A stretch of 64,000 bases of DNA, taken from NCBI RefSeq assembly GCF_014873755.1, contig NZ_JADBEG010000001.1, positions 3,226,501 through 3,290,500 on the forward strand, in the 5' to 3' direction. Both the position numbers and the translations under genes were made by a program. This DNA is from Amycolatopsis lexingtonensis (GTDB lineage Bacteria > Actinomycetota > Actinomycetes > Mycobacteriales > Pseudonocardiaceae). Shown here piece after piece: positions 16,544 to 24,440 of this stretch; the first letter of the stretch is position 1, and every line of letters starts with the position of its first letter. The notes beneath the pieces were generated by a model. It was not told where the DNA came from and did no database searches. It was given only the letters and a program-made list of their open reading frames with translations.

Positions 16544-18373
16544 TCACACGGGGCCGCTCCCCCACAGGCGCCACGTCTGGTTCAGCGGGCTGCTCTGGGT
16601 GACCGCCCGGCACGTCCACTGGATGAGCTGGGCGCGCGCGGCCGTGGCCGCCTGGTTGACGTCGACGCACTTGCCGCTGTGCCGGGCGACCAGCTGGTAG
16701 TCGTGGGAGTCGTTGCCGCTGTAGGTCACCTTCCGCAAGGTGAACTGCTGGTTCGCCGCACCGGAACCGCAGCTTCCCTGCTGGACGGCCGCACCATCGG
16801 CGGTCGACGCGCCGGCCACCTCGAGGCACTTGCCCGACTGCTGGTTGACGACGGTGAACGCGCCGGCGACCGGGCGGAAGTTCCACAGCTGCTGGTCGCC
16901 GCCCTCGCAGGGGAACTGCTGCTGGCGGTTGCCGTCGGCGGTGCTCAGGTCGGTGTTGTCCAGGCACTGCTGGGAATGCTGCGCGACAGCGACGGACTGG
17001 AACCCGGTCTCCGACGGCGGGAGCAGCGTGATGGTGAAGGTGTCGTCGGCGTTGGTGTGCGGGACGTTCACGGTCACGGCGTTGCCGGACAGCGTCAGCA
17101 CCGAGTTCTGGACGGTGACCGGGCCGGCGACCGCGGCGCCGCCGTTGTACGGGATCCGCTGGACGAGCACCCGGACCTGGTTGCCCTGGACGATTCCGGT
17201 GGTGGCGTCCAGGCGCCGCAGGGCGACGGCGACGTTGCCGGTCGTGCCACCGCCACCGACCAGCACCTTCGCCGTCCCGATCGTCGCCGTGGCGAACGCG
17301 TCGTACGAACCACTGGGCGTGGTGGCCGCGATCCGGCCGGTCTGCGAGCCGTAGAACCGGTAGACCCACCACTCCCCCTTGGGCTGGTGCTGCCCCGCGG
17401 AATCATGGACGAGCAGGTTGCCGAGGTCGTTGTGGAGGTTTCCCCCGCTGGCCCAGTTGGCGCGCAGCCCGTCGGCGCCGGCCCGTTCGAGCCGGGTGAT
17501 ATACCACGAGCCGTCGCCGGGGTTCTGCTCGTTCGACGCGCCGTACTCGTTGATCTGGTAGGGCCGCGGGTGCGGGATGCCGCGCGCGTCGAGGGAAGCG
17601 TTGGCGGCGGCGACGTTCGCCACCGGATCGCCCGGCAGCGAGTGCCAGCTGACGATGTCCGGGACGACGTTCGCGGACCGGACGAAGTCGAGGTACTGCG
17701 TCCACCAGCCCGCCGAGGTCGACGGGACACCGGCGAGGCTCGGGCCGACGATCGGCTGGTCCGGGAACGCCGCCCGGATGCGTTGGTAGGCGCGTTGCCA
17801 CATGGCGAAGTACTGGCTCTGCGGGCGGTTCCAGAAGAGCGAGATGTTCGGCTCGTTCCAGAGGTCCCACTCCACCGGGGCGCCGGTGGCGCGCACGTCG
17901 TTGATCAGGCGGGTGAGGAAGTTGTCGTAGTCGGTCCAGTCGCCGTTGTCGCCTGGGAAGCGGGAGATCGGGTAACCGTCCGCGCCCCACAGGTCGTGCA
18001 CCAGCAGGACGAACTTGCCGCCGAGCGCGCGGGTGCGCAGCAGCTGGGCGCGGGTGGCGTTCCAGCGGCGGTCGTACCGGCCCGAGACCCAGCCGCCCGG
18101 GCTGTCCAGCTGCGCGCCGCCCGCGCGCATGGCCTGGAACTTCACGTCCCGGTAGAAGTGGTCGGCCGGCGCCGAGGCGGTTTCGGTCATGCCGTAGATC
18201 CAGCCGGATGCCCGGTAGGACGGCGTGCCGCCCCCGGCGGAGAAGTCGACGGCGATCGACTCGTCGGCGGCTCGGGCGGGCTCCGCGAGAGCCACGGCGG
18301 ACGCGCCGGTGAGGGTGGCGGTGAGGAGGAAGGCGGCAAGGCCACGGCGGGCGCGCTCGCGCGAGATGTCCAC
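16544..18373 (-). CDS. Secreted clan GH-A glycoside hydrolase with ricin-type lectin domain
   Basis: Secreted enzyme of 609 residues. The signal peptide (about 1-36) ends in EPARAA. A TIM-barrel catalytic domain follows, with acid/base Glu near 174 in LWNEPN and nucleophile Glu near 276 in QINEYGA, the clan GH-A arrangement; GH39-like is my best guess. A beta-sandwich spacer follows, and then from about 460 a ricin B/CBM13-type trefoil with repeated CLDN...QQLWNF, CLEV...NQQFTL and CVDV motifs. GTG 18373 is chosen because AAGGAG lies seven bases upstream. Two LacI-type boxes flank its promoter, so it should be induced with the importer at 19669. Confidence 0.83.
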   Translation of the reverse strand: MDISRERARRGLAAFLLTATLTGASAVALAEPARAADESIAVDFSAGGGTPSYRASGWIYGMTETASAPADHFYRDVKFQAMRAGGAQLDSPGGWVSGRYDRRWNATRAQLLRTRALGGKFVLLVHDLWGADGYPISRFPGDNGDWTDYDNFLTRLINDVRATGAPVEWDLWNEPNISLFWNRPQSQYFAMWQRAYQRIRAAFPDQPIVGPSLAGVPSTSAGWWTQYLDFVRSANVVPDIVSWHSLPGDPVANVAAANASLDARGIPHPRPYQINEYGASNEQNPGDGSWYITRLERAGADGLRANWASGGNLHNDLGNLLVHDSAGQHQPKGEWWVYRFYGSQTGRIAATTPSGSYDAFATATIGTAKVLVGGGGTTGNVAVALRRLDATTGIVQGNQVRVLVQRIPYNGGAAVAGPVTVQNSVLTLSGNAVTVNVPHTNADDTFTITLLPPSETGFQSVAVAQHSQQCLDNTDLSTADGNRQQQFPCEGGDQQLWNFRPVAGAFTVVNQQSGKCLEVAGASTADGAAVQQGSCGSGAANQQFTLRKVTYSGNDSHDYQLVARHSGKCVDVNQAATAARAQLIQWTCRAVTQSSPLNQTWRLWGSGPV

Positions 18374-18405
18374 GTGCGACTCCTTCGGGGCACGGACGAC
18401 GAGGG

Positions 18406-18427
18406 TTGGTCGAACCGGTTCGACCAA
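18406..18427. promoter_or_regulatory. 22-bp perfect palindrome, LacI-type operator
   Basis: A perfect 22-bp palindrome centred on CCGG, with core TCGAACCGGTTCGA at 18410-18423. It lies 33 bases upstream of the GTG of the secreted hydrolase. The same core occurs before the importer at 19621-19634, which ties both to the LacI regulator at 18487. Confidence 0.8.
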
Positions 18428-18476
18428 GCAGTGAAGCTACGCCGTCGGGGAATCGCCAACAAGCGGCCAAATGGCG

Positions 18477-18490
18477 TCGAACCGGTTCAC
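18477..18490. promoter_or_regulatory. Second LacI-type operator, overlapping the lacI-type stop codon
   Basis: TCGAACCGGTTCAC keeps the central ten-base palindrome GAACCGGTTC. It overlaps the stop codon (18487-18489) of the LacI-type gene, about 67 bases from the 22-bp palindrome. The two sites flank the predicted promoter of the secreted hydrolase, so looping or cooperative binding is possible. Confidence 0.65.
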
Positions 18491-19503
18491 TTCTGCAGGC
18501 GGCGAGCCCCGGTACTGGACCGCAACGTCACTCCCGGCTGAAGCAAAGCGTGCCGCGGCTCGGCCGACCGGTCACCGATCTGCTCCAGCAGCAGCTCCAC
18601 AGCCAGCCGCGCCATCTCCCCCGCCGGCACGTCCGCCGCGGTCAGCGGCGGATGGAAGTCCTCGGCCAGCCGATCGGCCAGCACCCCGGTGAGCGAGAAG
18701 TCCCGCGGAACGTCCAAGCCAGCCCGGTCGAGGGCCCGCTGCACCCCGGGCAGAGCGGCTTCGTTGATCGTCACCGCGGCGGTCACCTCAGGCCACCGCG
18801 CCCGGATCCGCTCGAAGCACTCCAGCCCGGCGGCCGGTTCGTCGGCGCAGCACAAGGTGTGCCCGGTGATCCCGCACTCCCCCGCCGCGCCGAGGAAGCC
18901 GGCCGTGGCGCGGACCGCCGGGCCGTAGCCCGCGGCGACCAGGTACTCGGAGCGGTTGATCAGCACCACGTGTTCGTGGCCGAGATCCGCGAGGTGGCGC
19001 ACGCACCGCCCGATCAACGTCGCGTAGTCGACGTCGACCCACCACGACGCGCCGGGGTGCTCGACGTGCCCGATCGCGACGAACGGCAGCCCGGCGCCGG
19101 TCAGCCGGTCGACGCGGGCGTCCTCGAGCAGGATCTCCATGAGGATCACGCCGTCGACCCGGCGCCCGGTCACGATGCGCTCGAACGAGCGGTCGTGGTC
19201 GCCGCCGCTGGGCGAGAGCAGCACGTCGTGGTCGTGCGCCGCCGCGGCCTCCACGACGCTCGCCACGAACCCCAGCTGCGCGTCGGTGAGGCGCGCGCTC
19301 GCCGGCGGGATCACCAGGCCGATGGTCCGGGTCTTCCCCTCGGCCAGCGCCCGCGCGCTGGCGTTCGGCCGGTAGCCCAGCTCGGCGATGACGTCGTTGA
19401 TCCGCCGCACCGTCCGCGCCGACACCGGCCGCTTGCCGCTCAGCGCGTAGGACACCGTGCTGCGGGACACCCCGGCCCGCTTGGCGATCTCGCCGATGTT
19501 CAT
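18487..19503 (-). CDS. LacI-family transcriptional regulator
   Basis: Regulator of 338 residues with an N-terminal LacI helix-turn-helix and hinge (IGEIAKRAGVSRSTVSYALSGKRPVS, then YRPNASARALAEGKT) and a PBP type 1 effector domain (TIGLVIPPASA, VDGVILMEI). It is divergent from the CUT1 importer at 19669 and upstream, on the same strand, of the secreted hydrolase. Four GAACCGGTTC-type sites surround these genes, so repression relieved by an imported sugar is the expected mode. The nearly central CpG and A/C pairs fit the LacI/GalR operator style. Confidence 0.9.
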   Translation of the reverse strand: MNIGEIAKRAGVSRSTVSYALSGKRPVSARTVRRINDVIAELGYRPNASARALAEGKTRTIGLVIPPASARLTDAQLGFVASVVEAAAAHDHDVLLSPSGGDHDRSFERIVTGRRVDGVILMEILLEDARVDRLTGAGLPFVAIGHVEHPGASWWVDVDYATLIGRCVRHLADLGHEHVVLINRSEYLVAAGYGPAVRATAGFLGAAGECGITGHTLCCADEPAAGLECFERIRARWPEVTAAVTINEAALPGVQRALDRAGLDVPRDFSLTGVLADRLAEDFHPPLTAADVPAGEMARLAVELLLEQIGDRSAEPRHALLQPGVTLRSSTGARRLQK

Positions 19504-19532
19504 GTCCGCCTCCCGTCCCCGGATCCGTCGGC

Positions 19533-19546
19533 GGCAACCGGTTCGA
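19533..19546. promoter_or_regulatory. Degenerate LacI-type site near the regulator's own start
   Basis: GGCAACCGGTTCGA retains 11 of 14 positions of the consensus box and lies 30 bases upstream of the LacI-type ATG. Weak autoregulation is plausible. Confidence 0.45.
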
Positions 19547-19619
19547 CCATCTTGCCATCCCGGAACGCCGCCTCTTGCGGACGGGCCGAGCCTCGGTCTA
19601 CGTTGTCCCCGCTCCCCTC

Positions 19620-19635
19620 ATCGAACCGGTTCGAT
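19620..19635. promoter_or_regulatory. LacI-type operator of the CUT1 importer
   Basis: ATCGAACCGGTTCGAT is a perfect 16-bp palindrome 34 bases before the importer binding-protein ATG. It shares its 14-base core exactly with the hydrolase operator at 18406-18427. Confidence 0.78.
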
Positions 19636-19668
19636 AACTGTCGTCGCCGTAGCCGCCAGGAGGACCCC

Positions 19669-20898
19669 ATGCCGTACCCCCCGCGCTCCCGCCCGATCCC
19701 GGCCGCGCTGGCGGCGGTCGCCCTCGCCGCGACGCTGGCGGCCTGCTCGTCGTCCCCGGACACCGGCAGCACCGGCACGCTCTCGATCTGGGACCCGTAC
19801 CCGCAGTTCACGGCCGGCTCCGCGTGGGCGAAGGTGATCGACGAGTGCGCGGCCGGAGCCGGGGTGAAGATCCAGCGCCAGGCCTACGACACGACCGACC
19901 TCACCGGCAAGGTGCTGCTCGCCGCCCAGCAGCACACCGCGCCCAGCGTGCTCGTGCTGGACAACCCGGTCGTTTCCACCATGGTCGAAGCGGGCGTGCT
20001 CAAGGCGAACGACGAGGTCGGGCTGGACGCTTCGCCTGCCTCGCCGAACCTGGTGGCCGCCGGCACCGTGCAGGGCCGGACGTACGGCGTACCGCTGGGT
20101 GCCAACACCCTCGCGCTGTACTACAACAAGGACGTCCTGGCCGCCGCGGGCGTCGACCCCGCCTCCGTCAAGGACTGGGCGTCGCTCGAAACGGCCCTGG
20201 GCAAGGTGAAGGCCGCCGGGAAGAAGGGCATCACGTTCTCCGCGATCGGCACCGAGGAAGGCAGCTTCCAGTTCCTGCCGTGGTTCTGGGGGTCGGGCGC
20301 GACGCTGACCGACCTGTCCGCTCCCCCGGCCGTCGCGGCGCTGACCCAGTGGAAGTCCTGGCTCGACCGCGGCTACGCCCCCAACTCGGTCATCAACAAC
20401 ACCCAGACGACCAGCTGGCAGGAGTTCGCCACCGGCCAGTACGCCTTCGCCGAGAACGGCACCTGGCAGCTGGAGAACGCGAAGAAGGCCGGTTTCCCGT
20501 ACGGCGTGATCCCGATCCCGGGCCGCACCGGCGGCACCGCGCCCGCGCCGACCGGCGGCGAGTTCGTCACCGTCCCCGCACAGGACAACCCGGACACCGA
20601 GCGCACGGCAGGCAAGATCGCGGCCTGCCTCACCGCCCCGGACAAGGTGCTGACCTCGGACACGGCGCTGACCTACGTCTCGGCGGTGCCGTCGGTCCAG
20701 CAGCAGCAGGTGACGCAGAAGCCCGAACTCGCGGTGTGGGTCGACGCGGTGAAGAACGCCAAGGGCCGGACCGGGGACAACCTCGGCACGCGGTACCCCC
20801 GGATCTCGCAGCCGCTGTGGAACGCCGTCCAGGGCGCCCTCACCGGCTCGAAGACGCCGGACGCCGCGCTCAAGGACGCCCAGACGGCGGCGAAGTAG
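19669..20898 (+). CDS. CUT1 ABC importer, sugar-binding lipoprotein
   Basis: Solute-binding protein (409 residues) with signal and lipobox LAAC (Cys near 26), followed by a family-1 binding-protein body (LSIWDPYPQ, YGVPLGANTLALYYNKDVL, a PTGGEF region near 300). AGGAGG is correctly spaced before ATG 19669. It is the first gene of a four-gene rightward operon that includes two permeases and a GH63-like hydrolase. The operon has no ATPase. The combination with the secreted lectin-bearing hydrolase suggests a plant-type or fungal oligosaccharide. Confidence 0.88.
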   Translation: MPYPPRSRPIPAALAAVALAATLAACSSSPDTGSTGTLSIWDPYPQFTAGSAWAKVIDECAAGAGVKIQRQAYDTTDLTGKVLLAAQQHTAPSVLVLDNPVVSTMVEAGVLKANDEVGLDASPASPNLVAAGTVQGRTYGVPLGANTLALYYNKDVLAAAGVDPASVKDWASLETALGKVKAAGKKGITFSAIGTEEGSFQFLPWFWGSGATLTDLSAPPAVAALTQWKSWLDRGYAPNSVINNTQTTSWQEFATGQYAFAENGTWQLENAKKAGFPYGVIPIPGRTGGTAPAPTGGEFVTVPAQDNPDTERTAGKIAACLTAPDKVLTSDTALTYVSAVPSVQQQQVTQKPELAVWVDAVKNAKGRTGDNLGTRYPRISQPLWNAVQGALTGSKTPDAALKDAQTAAK

Positions 20899-20905
20899 CC
20901 GCCCG

Positions 20906-21793
20906 GTGCGACTCGACAAGAAGCGGCTCGCCGGCTGGGCGTTCCTCGTTCCGCTGGTGGCCTACCTGCTCGCCTGCTACGGCTACCCGCTCTACACCAC
21001 CGTCGACCTGAGCCTGCGCGACTACACCGTCCGGACCTTCGTCCGCGGCGGGGCGCCCTTCACCGGGTTCGCCAACTACGCCACCGTGTTCGCCGACCCG
21101 CGGTTCACGACCGCCTTGGTGAACACGCTCGTCTTCACGGCCGCGTCCCTGGTCTTCCAGTACGCGATCGGCCTGGCGATGGCGGTGTTCTTCACCCGCC
21201 GCTTCCGGTTGTCGGCGACGCTGCGGGCACTGTTCCTGGTGCCGTGGCTGCTGCCGCTGATCGTGTCGGGGTCGACCTGGGCCTGGCTGCTCAACAGCGA
21301 GTCCGGGCTGGTCAACGCCTTTCTCCACGGGCTCGGGCTGGCCCCGGTCGACTGGCTGACCTCGCCGTCCTGGTCGCTGGTGTCGGTCACGATCGCCAAC
21401 ATCTGGATCGGCATCCCGTTCAACCTCGTCGTGCTCCACAGTGGACTGCGGAACATCCCCGCCGAGGTGTACGAAGCGTCCGCTTTGGACGGTGCGACCG
21501 GCTGGCAGACGTTCCGCCACGTCACGTTCCCCGTCCTGCGGCCGGTTTCGGCGATCACCCTGCTGCTCGGCCTGGTCTACACGCTGAAGGTGTTCGACAT
21601 CATCTGGATCATGACCAGGGGCGGGCCCAGCGGCTCGTCGAGCACGCTCGCCACCTGGTCCTACGAACTGGGGTTCGGCTCCATGCTGCCGAAGTTCGGG
21701 CCCGGCGCGGCCGTCGGCAACGTGCTCATCCTGCTCGCGTTCGCGGCCGGGCTGGTCTACATCCGCCTGCAGCGCCACCAGGAACAAGCGTGA
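20906..21793 (+). CDS. CUT1 ABC importer, MalF-type permease
   Basis: Membrane permease (295 residues) with six helices and EAA loop EASALDGATGWQTFRHVTFP near 190-210. GTG start seven bases after the binding-protein stop. The last helix ends in a basic tail, and the stop overlaps the GTG of the next permease (21790). It is a typical UgpA/MalF-class subunit. Confidence 0.9.
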   Translation: MRLDKKRLAGWAFLVPLVAYLLACYGYPLYTTVDLSLRDYTVRTFVRGGAPFTGFANYATVFADPRFTTALVNTLVFTAASLVFQYAIGLAMAVFFTRRFRLSATLRALFLVPWLLPLIVSGSTWAWLLNSESGLVNAFLHGLGLAPVDWLTSPSWSLVSVTIANIWIGIPFNLVVLHSGLRNIPAEVYEASALDGATGWQTFRHVTFPVLRPVSAITLLLGLVYTLKVFDIIWIMTRGGPSGSSSTLATWSYELGFGSMLPKFGPGAAVGNVLILLAFAAGLVYIRLQRHQEQA

Positions 21794-22602
21794 AGCGCCC
21801 GGCGTGGCTGACCGCGATCGGCGTCCTGCTCACCGCGGCGATGCTCTTCCCGGTCTACTGGATGATCGCCGTCTCGCTCACCCCGGCCGGCGATCTCCGG
21901 AAGTCACCGCCGGACTTGTTCCCGGCCTCGCCCACCTTCGCGGGCTATGAGCAGGTCCTGCGCGAACAGCTGCCGTACTTCGGGACCAGCCTGCTCGTCG
22001 CGCTGGGCACCGTCGCGCTCACCCTGGTCATCGCCGCCCCGGCGGCGTACGCGCTGGCGAAGCTCCGCCCGCCGGGCCGGCGCGTGCTCGGGTTCGTGCT
22101 GCTGGTGGCGCAGATGATCCCGGGCATCATCATGGCGCTGGGCTTCTACGGGATCTACGTCAAGCTCGGCCTCACCAACTCGGTGGGCGGCCTGGTCGTC
22201 GCCGACTCCACCATCGCGGTGCCGTTCGCCGTGCTGATCCTCACCTCCTTCATGGCGACCGTGCCCGACGAACTGCTGCAGGCGGCCCGCATCGACGGCG
22301 CGGGGCCGTGGCGGACGTTCGCGTCGGTCGTACTCCCCGCCAGCCGCAACGGCGTCGTCACCGCGGCGCTGTTCTCGTTCCTGTGGGCGTGGTCGGACTT
22401 CGTGTTCGCCACCACCCTCGACGCCGGGGGCCGGCTGCGCCCGCTCACCCTGGGCATCTACCACTACATCGGCAACAACAACCAGGAGTGGAACGCGATC
22501 ATGGCCACCGCCGTGGTCGCGTCCGTTCCCGCCACCGTGCTGCTCGTGCTCGCCCAGCGCTACGTCGCGGCCGGTGTCACCGCCGGCGCCGTCAAGGACT
22601 GA
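21790..22602 (+). CDS. CUT1 ABC importer, MalG-type permease
   Basis: Membrane permease (270 residues) with EAA loop QAARIDGAGPWRTFASVVLP near 155-175 and the common C-terminal ending VAAGVTAGAVKD. GTG 21790 overlaps the preceding stop (GTGA), indicating coupled translation. The following hydrolase gene starts 12 bases downstream, within the same transcript. Confidence 0.9.
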   Translation: MKRPAWLTAIGVLLTAAMLFPVYWMIAVSLTPAGDLRKSPPDLFPASPTFAGYEQVLREQLPYFGTSLLVALGTVALTLVIAAPAAYALAKLRPPGRRVLGFVLLVAQMIPGIIMALGFYGIYVKLGLTNSVGGLVVADSTIAVPFAVLILTSFMATVPDELLQAARIDGAGPWRTFASVVLPASRNGVVTAALFSFLWAWSDFVFATTLDAGGRLRPLTLGIYHYIGNNNQEWNAIMATAVVASVPATVLLVLAQRYVAAGVTAGAVKD

Positions 22603-22614
22603 AGGGATCACCCT

Positions 22615-24342
22615 GTGACCGCCGAGTTCTCCGTCGGGGACATCCCGTTCAGCCGCGCCGGATCCTGGCTCGGCCTGTCCCCCGTGCTCAGCGCGACGCG
22701 GCGTGCCGACGACGTGCACGTGGTGTCCCACCGGCACGGCCTGCACCCGGTGCTGACGCTCGTGCCCGAGCGGGACGGCCACCGCGCCGCCACCGACGTC
22801 TCGGCCGATCCCGCCGTGCTCACCTGGAGCTCGCCCGACGGCCGGATCACCGCGGCCTTCCCGGACGCCGGAACGCTCCGGATCACCGGCACCGGCCTGG
22901 GCATGAGCATCGTCGCCACGGAGCCGGTCCTCACGCCGTTCACCGGACCGTACTTCTTCGCCGATCCGGCCGGGGCGGCCGTGTTCACCTTCTACGAGAC
23001 GGGAAACCGCCTCCGGCTGACGCTGTTGTCCGGCCAGTGGACGTATCTCGGCGAGCAGGAACTCGGCTCGGCACGGCGCGGCGTCACTGTGGGTGCCGAC
23101 GGCGGCCCGTGGGAGGTCGCGCTGGAGGAGATCACCACCGGCGCGCCGGCGTACGCGTCCACTGTGGACTTCCCGGGAGCCGCCGCCTCGGCGCGCGACG
23201 ACTTCACCGCCTTCGCCGACGCGGTCGCCCCGTGGCGGGACAGCTCGACCCCCGCCGCCGAACTCGCCTGCTACGTGCTCTGGTCCGCCACGGTCGCACC
23301 CGCCGGGTTCCTCGCCCGCCCGGCCGTGCTGATGTCCAAGCACTGGATGAACAAGGTGTGGAGCTGGGACCACTGCTTCACCGCGCTGGCACTGGCCCCG
23401 GGTGCGCCGGAGCTGGCGTGGAACCAGTACCAGCTGCCCTTCGACCACCAGGACGGCCAGGGCGCGCTGCCGGACTCGGTCACCCACGCCGAGGTGCTCC
23501 GCAACTTCGTCAAGCCCCCGATCCACGGCTGGGCGCTCGCGCACCTGCGCGGCCGGCTCCCGGATGGGCTGCCCGATCCCGCACTGGCCTACCGGCAGCT
23601 CGCGGCCTGGACGTCGTTCTGGCTCGACCACCGCCGCGCCCCCGGGCAACGGCTCCCCTACTACGAACACGGCAACGACAGCGGCTGGGACAACGCCACG
23701 GTGTTCGCCGGCGAGCGGCTGGTCGTCACCGCGGACCTCGCGGCCTTTCTCGTCCTGCAGCTGAAGGAACTCGCCGCGCTGGCCCCCGCCGTCGGCGACA
23801 CCCCCACCGACTGGGAGCGGCGCGCCGACACCCTGCTGGCCGCGCTGCTCGCCGAACTCTGGGACGGCTCGGCCTTCCGCAGCCGCACCGTGCGCACCGG
23901 AACGTCCCAAGGCGGCTCGAGCCTGCTCGACCTCATGCCGATCGTGCTCGGCGAGCACCTGCCCCGCGCCGTCTTCGAGCGGCTGTGCGCCCGCGTGGCC
24001 GAGCACCTCACGCCGATCGGGCTCGCCACGGAACTGCCGTCCTCGCCGTACTACGAACCCGACGGGTACTGGCGCGGCCCGGTCTGGGCCCCGGTCACGG
24101 TCCTCGTCGAGGACGGCCTCCGCCGCGGGGGCGCCACCGACCTCGCCGACGAGGTGAGCAGCCGGTTCCGCAGGACCTGCGAAGAACACGGCTTCGCCGA
24201 GAACTTCGACGCGTTCACCGGAGCGGGCCTGCGCGACCACGCCTACACCTGGACCGCCGGCGCCTACCTCCTGCTGAGCGAGGCGGCGCAGCAGCGGGAG
24301 GGCACGCGGAAAGCCGCCTGCGGGCCTGCCGCGCCCCGGTGA
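22615..24342 (+). CDS. GH63-like cytosolic glycoside hydrolase
   Basis: Enzyme of 575 residues without a signal peptide, so it should act on imported sugar. It has an N-terminal beta domain (about 1-200), then an (alpha/alpha)6 barrel of the GH63/trehalase type. Diagnostic segments are MSKHWMNKVWSWDHC near 240, YEHGNDSGWDN near 350 (containing the general-acid Asp of the family) and GYWRGPVWAPVTVLVEDGL near 482, followed by AYTWTAGAYL. GH63 includes alpha-glucosidases and mannosylglycerate hydrolases, so alpha-gluco- or alpha-mannosides are candidates. GTG start with AAGGGA upstream. Confidence 0.83.
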   Translation: MTAEFSVGDIPFSRAGSWLGLSPVLSATRRADDVHVVSHRHGLHPVLTLVPERDGHRAATDVSADPAVLTWSSPDGRITAAFPDAGTLRITGTGLGMSIVATEPVLTPFTGPYFFADPAGAAVFTFYETGNRLRLTLLSGQWTYLGEQELGSARRGVTVGADGGPWEVALEEITTGAPAYASTVDFPGAAASARDDFTAFADAVAPWRDSSTPAAELACYVLWSATVAPAGFLARPAVLMSKHWMNKVWSWDHCFTALALAPGAPELAWNQYQLPFDHQDGQGALPDSVTHAEVLRNFVKPPIHGWALAHLRGRLPDGLPDPALAYRQLAAWTSFWLDHRRAPGQRLPYYEHGNDSGWDNATVFAGERLVVTADLAAFLVLQLKELAALAPAVGDTPTDWERRADTLLAALLAELWDGSAFRSRTVRTGTSQGGSSLLDLMPIVLGEHLPRAVFERLCARVAEHLTPIGLATELPSSPYYEPDGYWRGPVWAPVTVLVEDGLRRGGATDLADEVSSRFRRTCEEHGFAENFDAFTGAGLRDHAYTWTAGAYLLLSEAAQQREGTRKAACGPAAPR

Positions 24343-24403
24343 GCCGGAGCAGGGCGGCACCGCCGATCGTCCGATTGACGACCGGCAGCCGTTCGCTACC
24401 GTA

Positions 24404-24417
24404 TGGGAGCGCTCCCA
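24404..24417. promoter_or_regulatory. CebR-type operator upstream of the GH44 gene
   Basis: TGGGAGCGCTCCCA is a perfect 14-bp palindrome identical to the operator described for the Streptomyces cellobiose/cellotriose repressor CebR. It is 24 bases before the GH44-like gene. No CebR gene is in the window; the LacI protein at 18487 is tied to a different motif. Confidence 0.82.
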
Positions 24418-24440
24418 GGAATCGACGGCAGGAGTTTCCG

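Noticed and set aside
18374..18427. Upstream extension of the secreted hydrolase to 18427
   Set aside because: It would translate through the operator and displace the signal peptide; GTG 18373 has an AAGGAG ribosome site.
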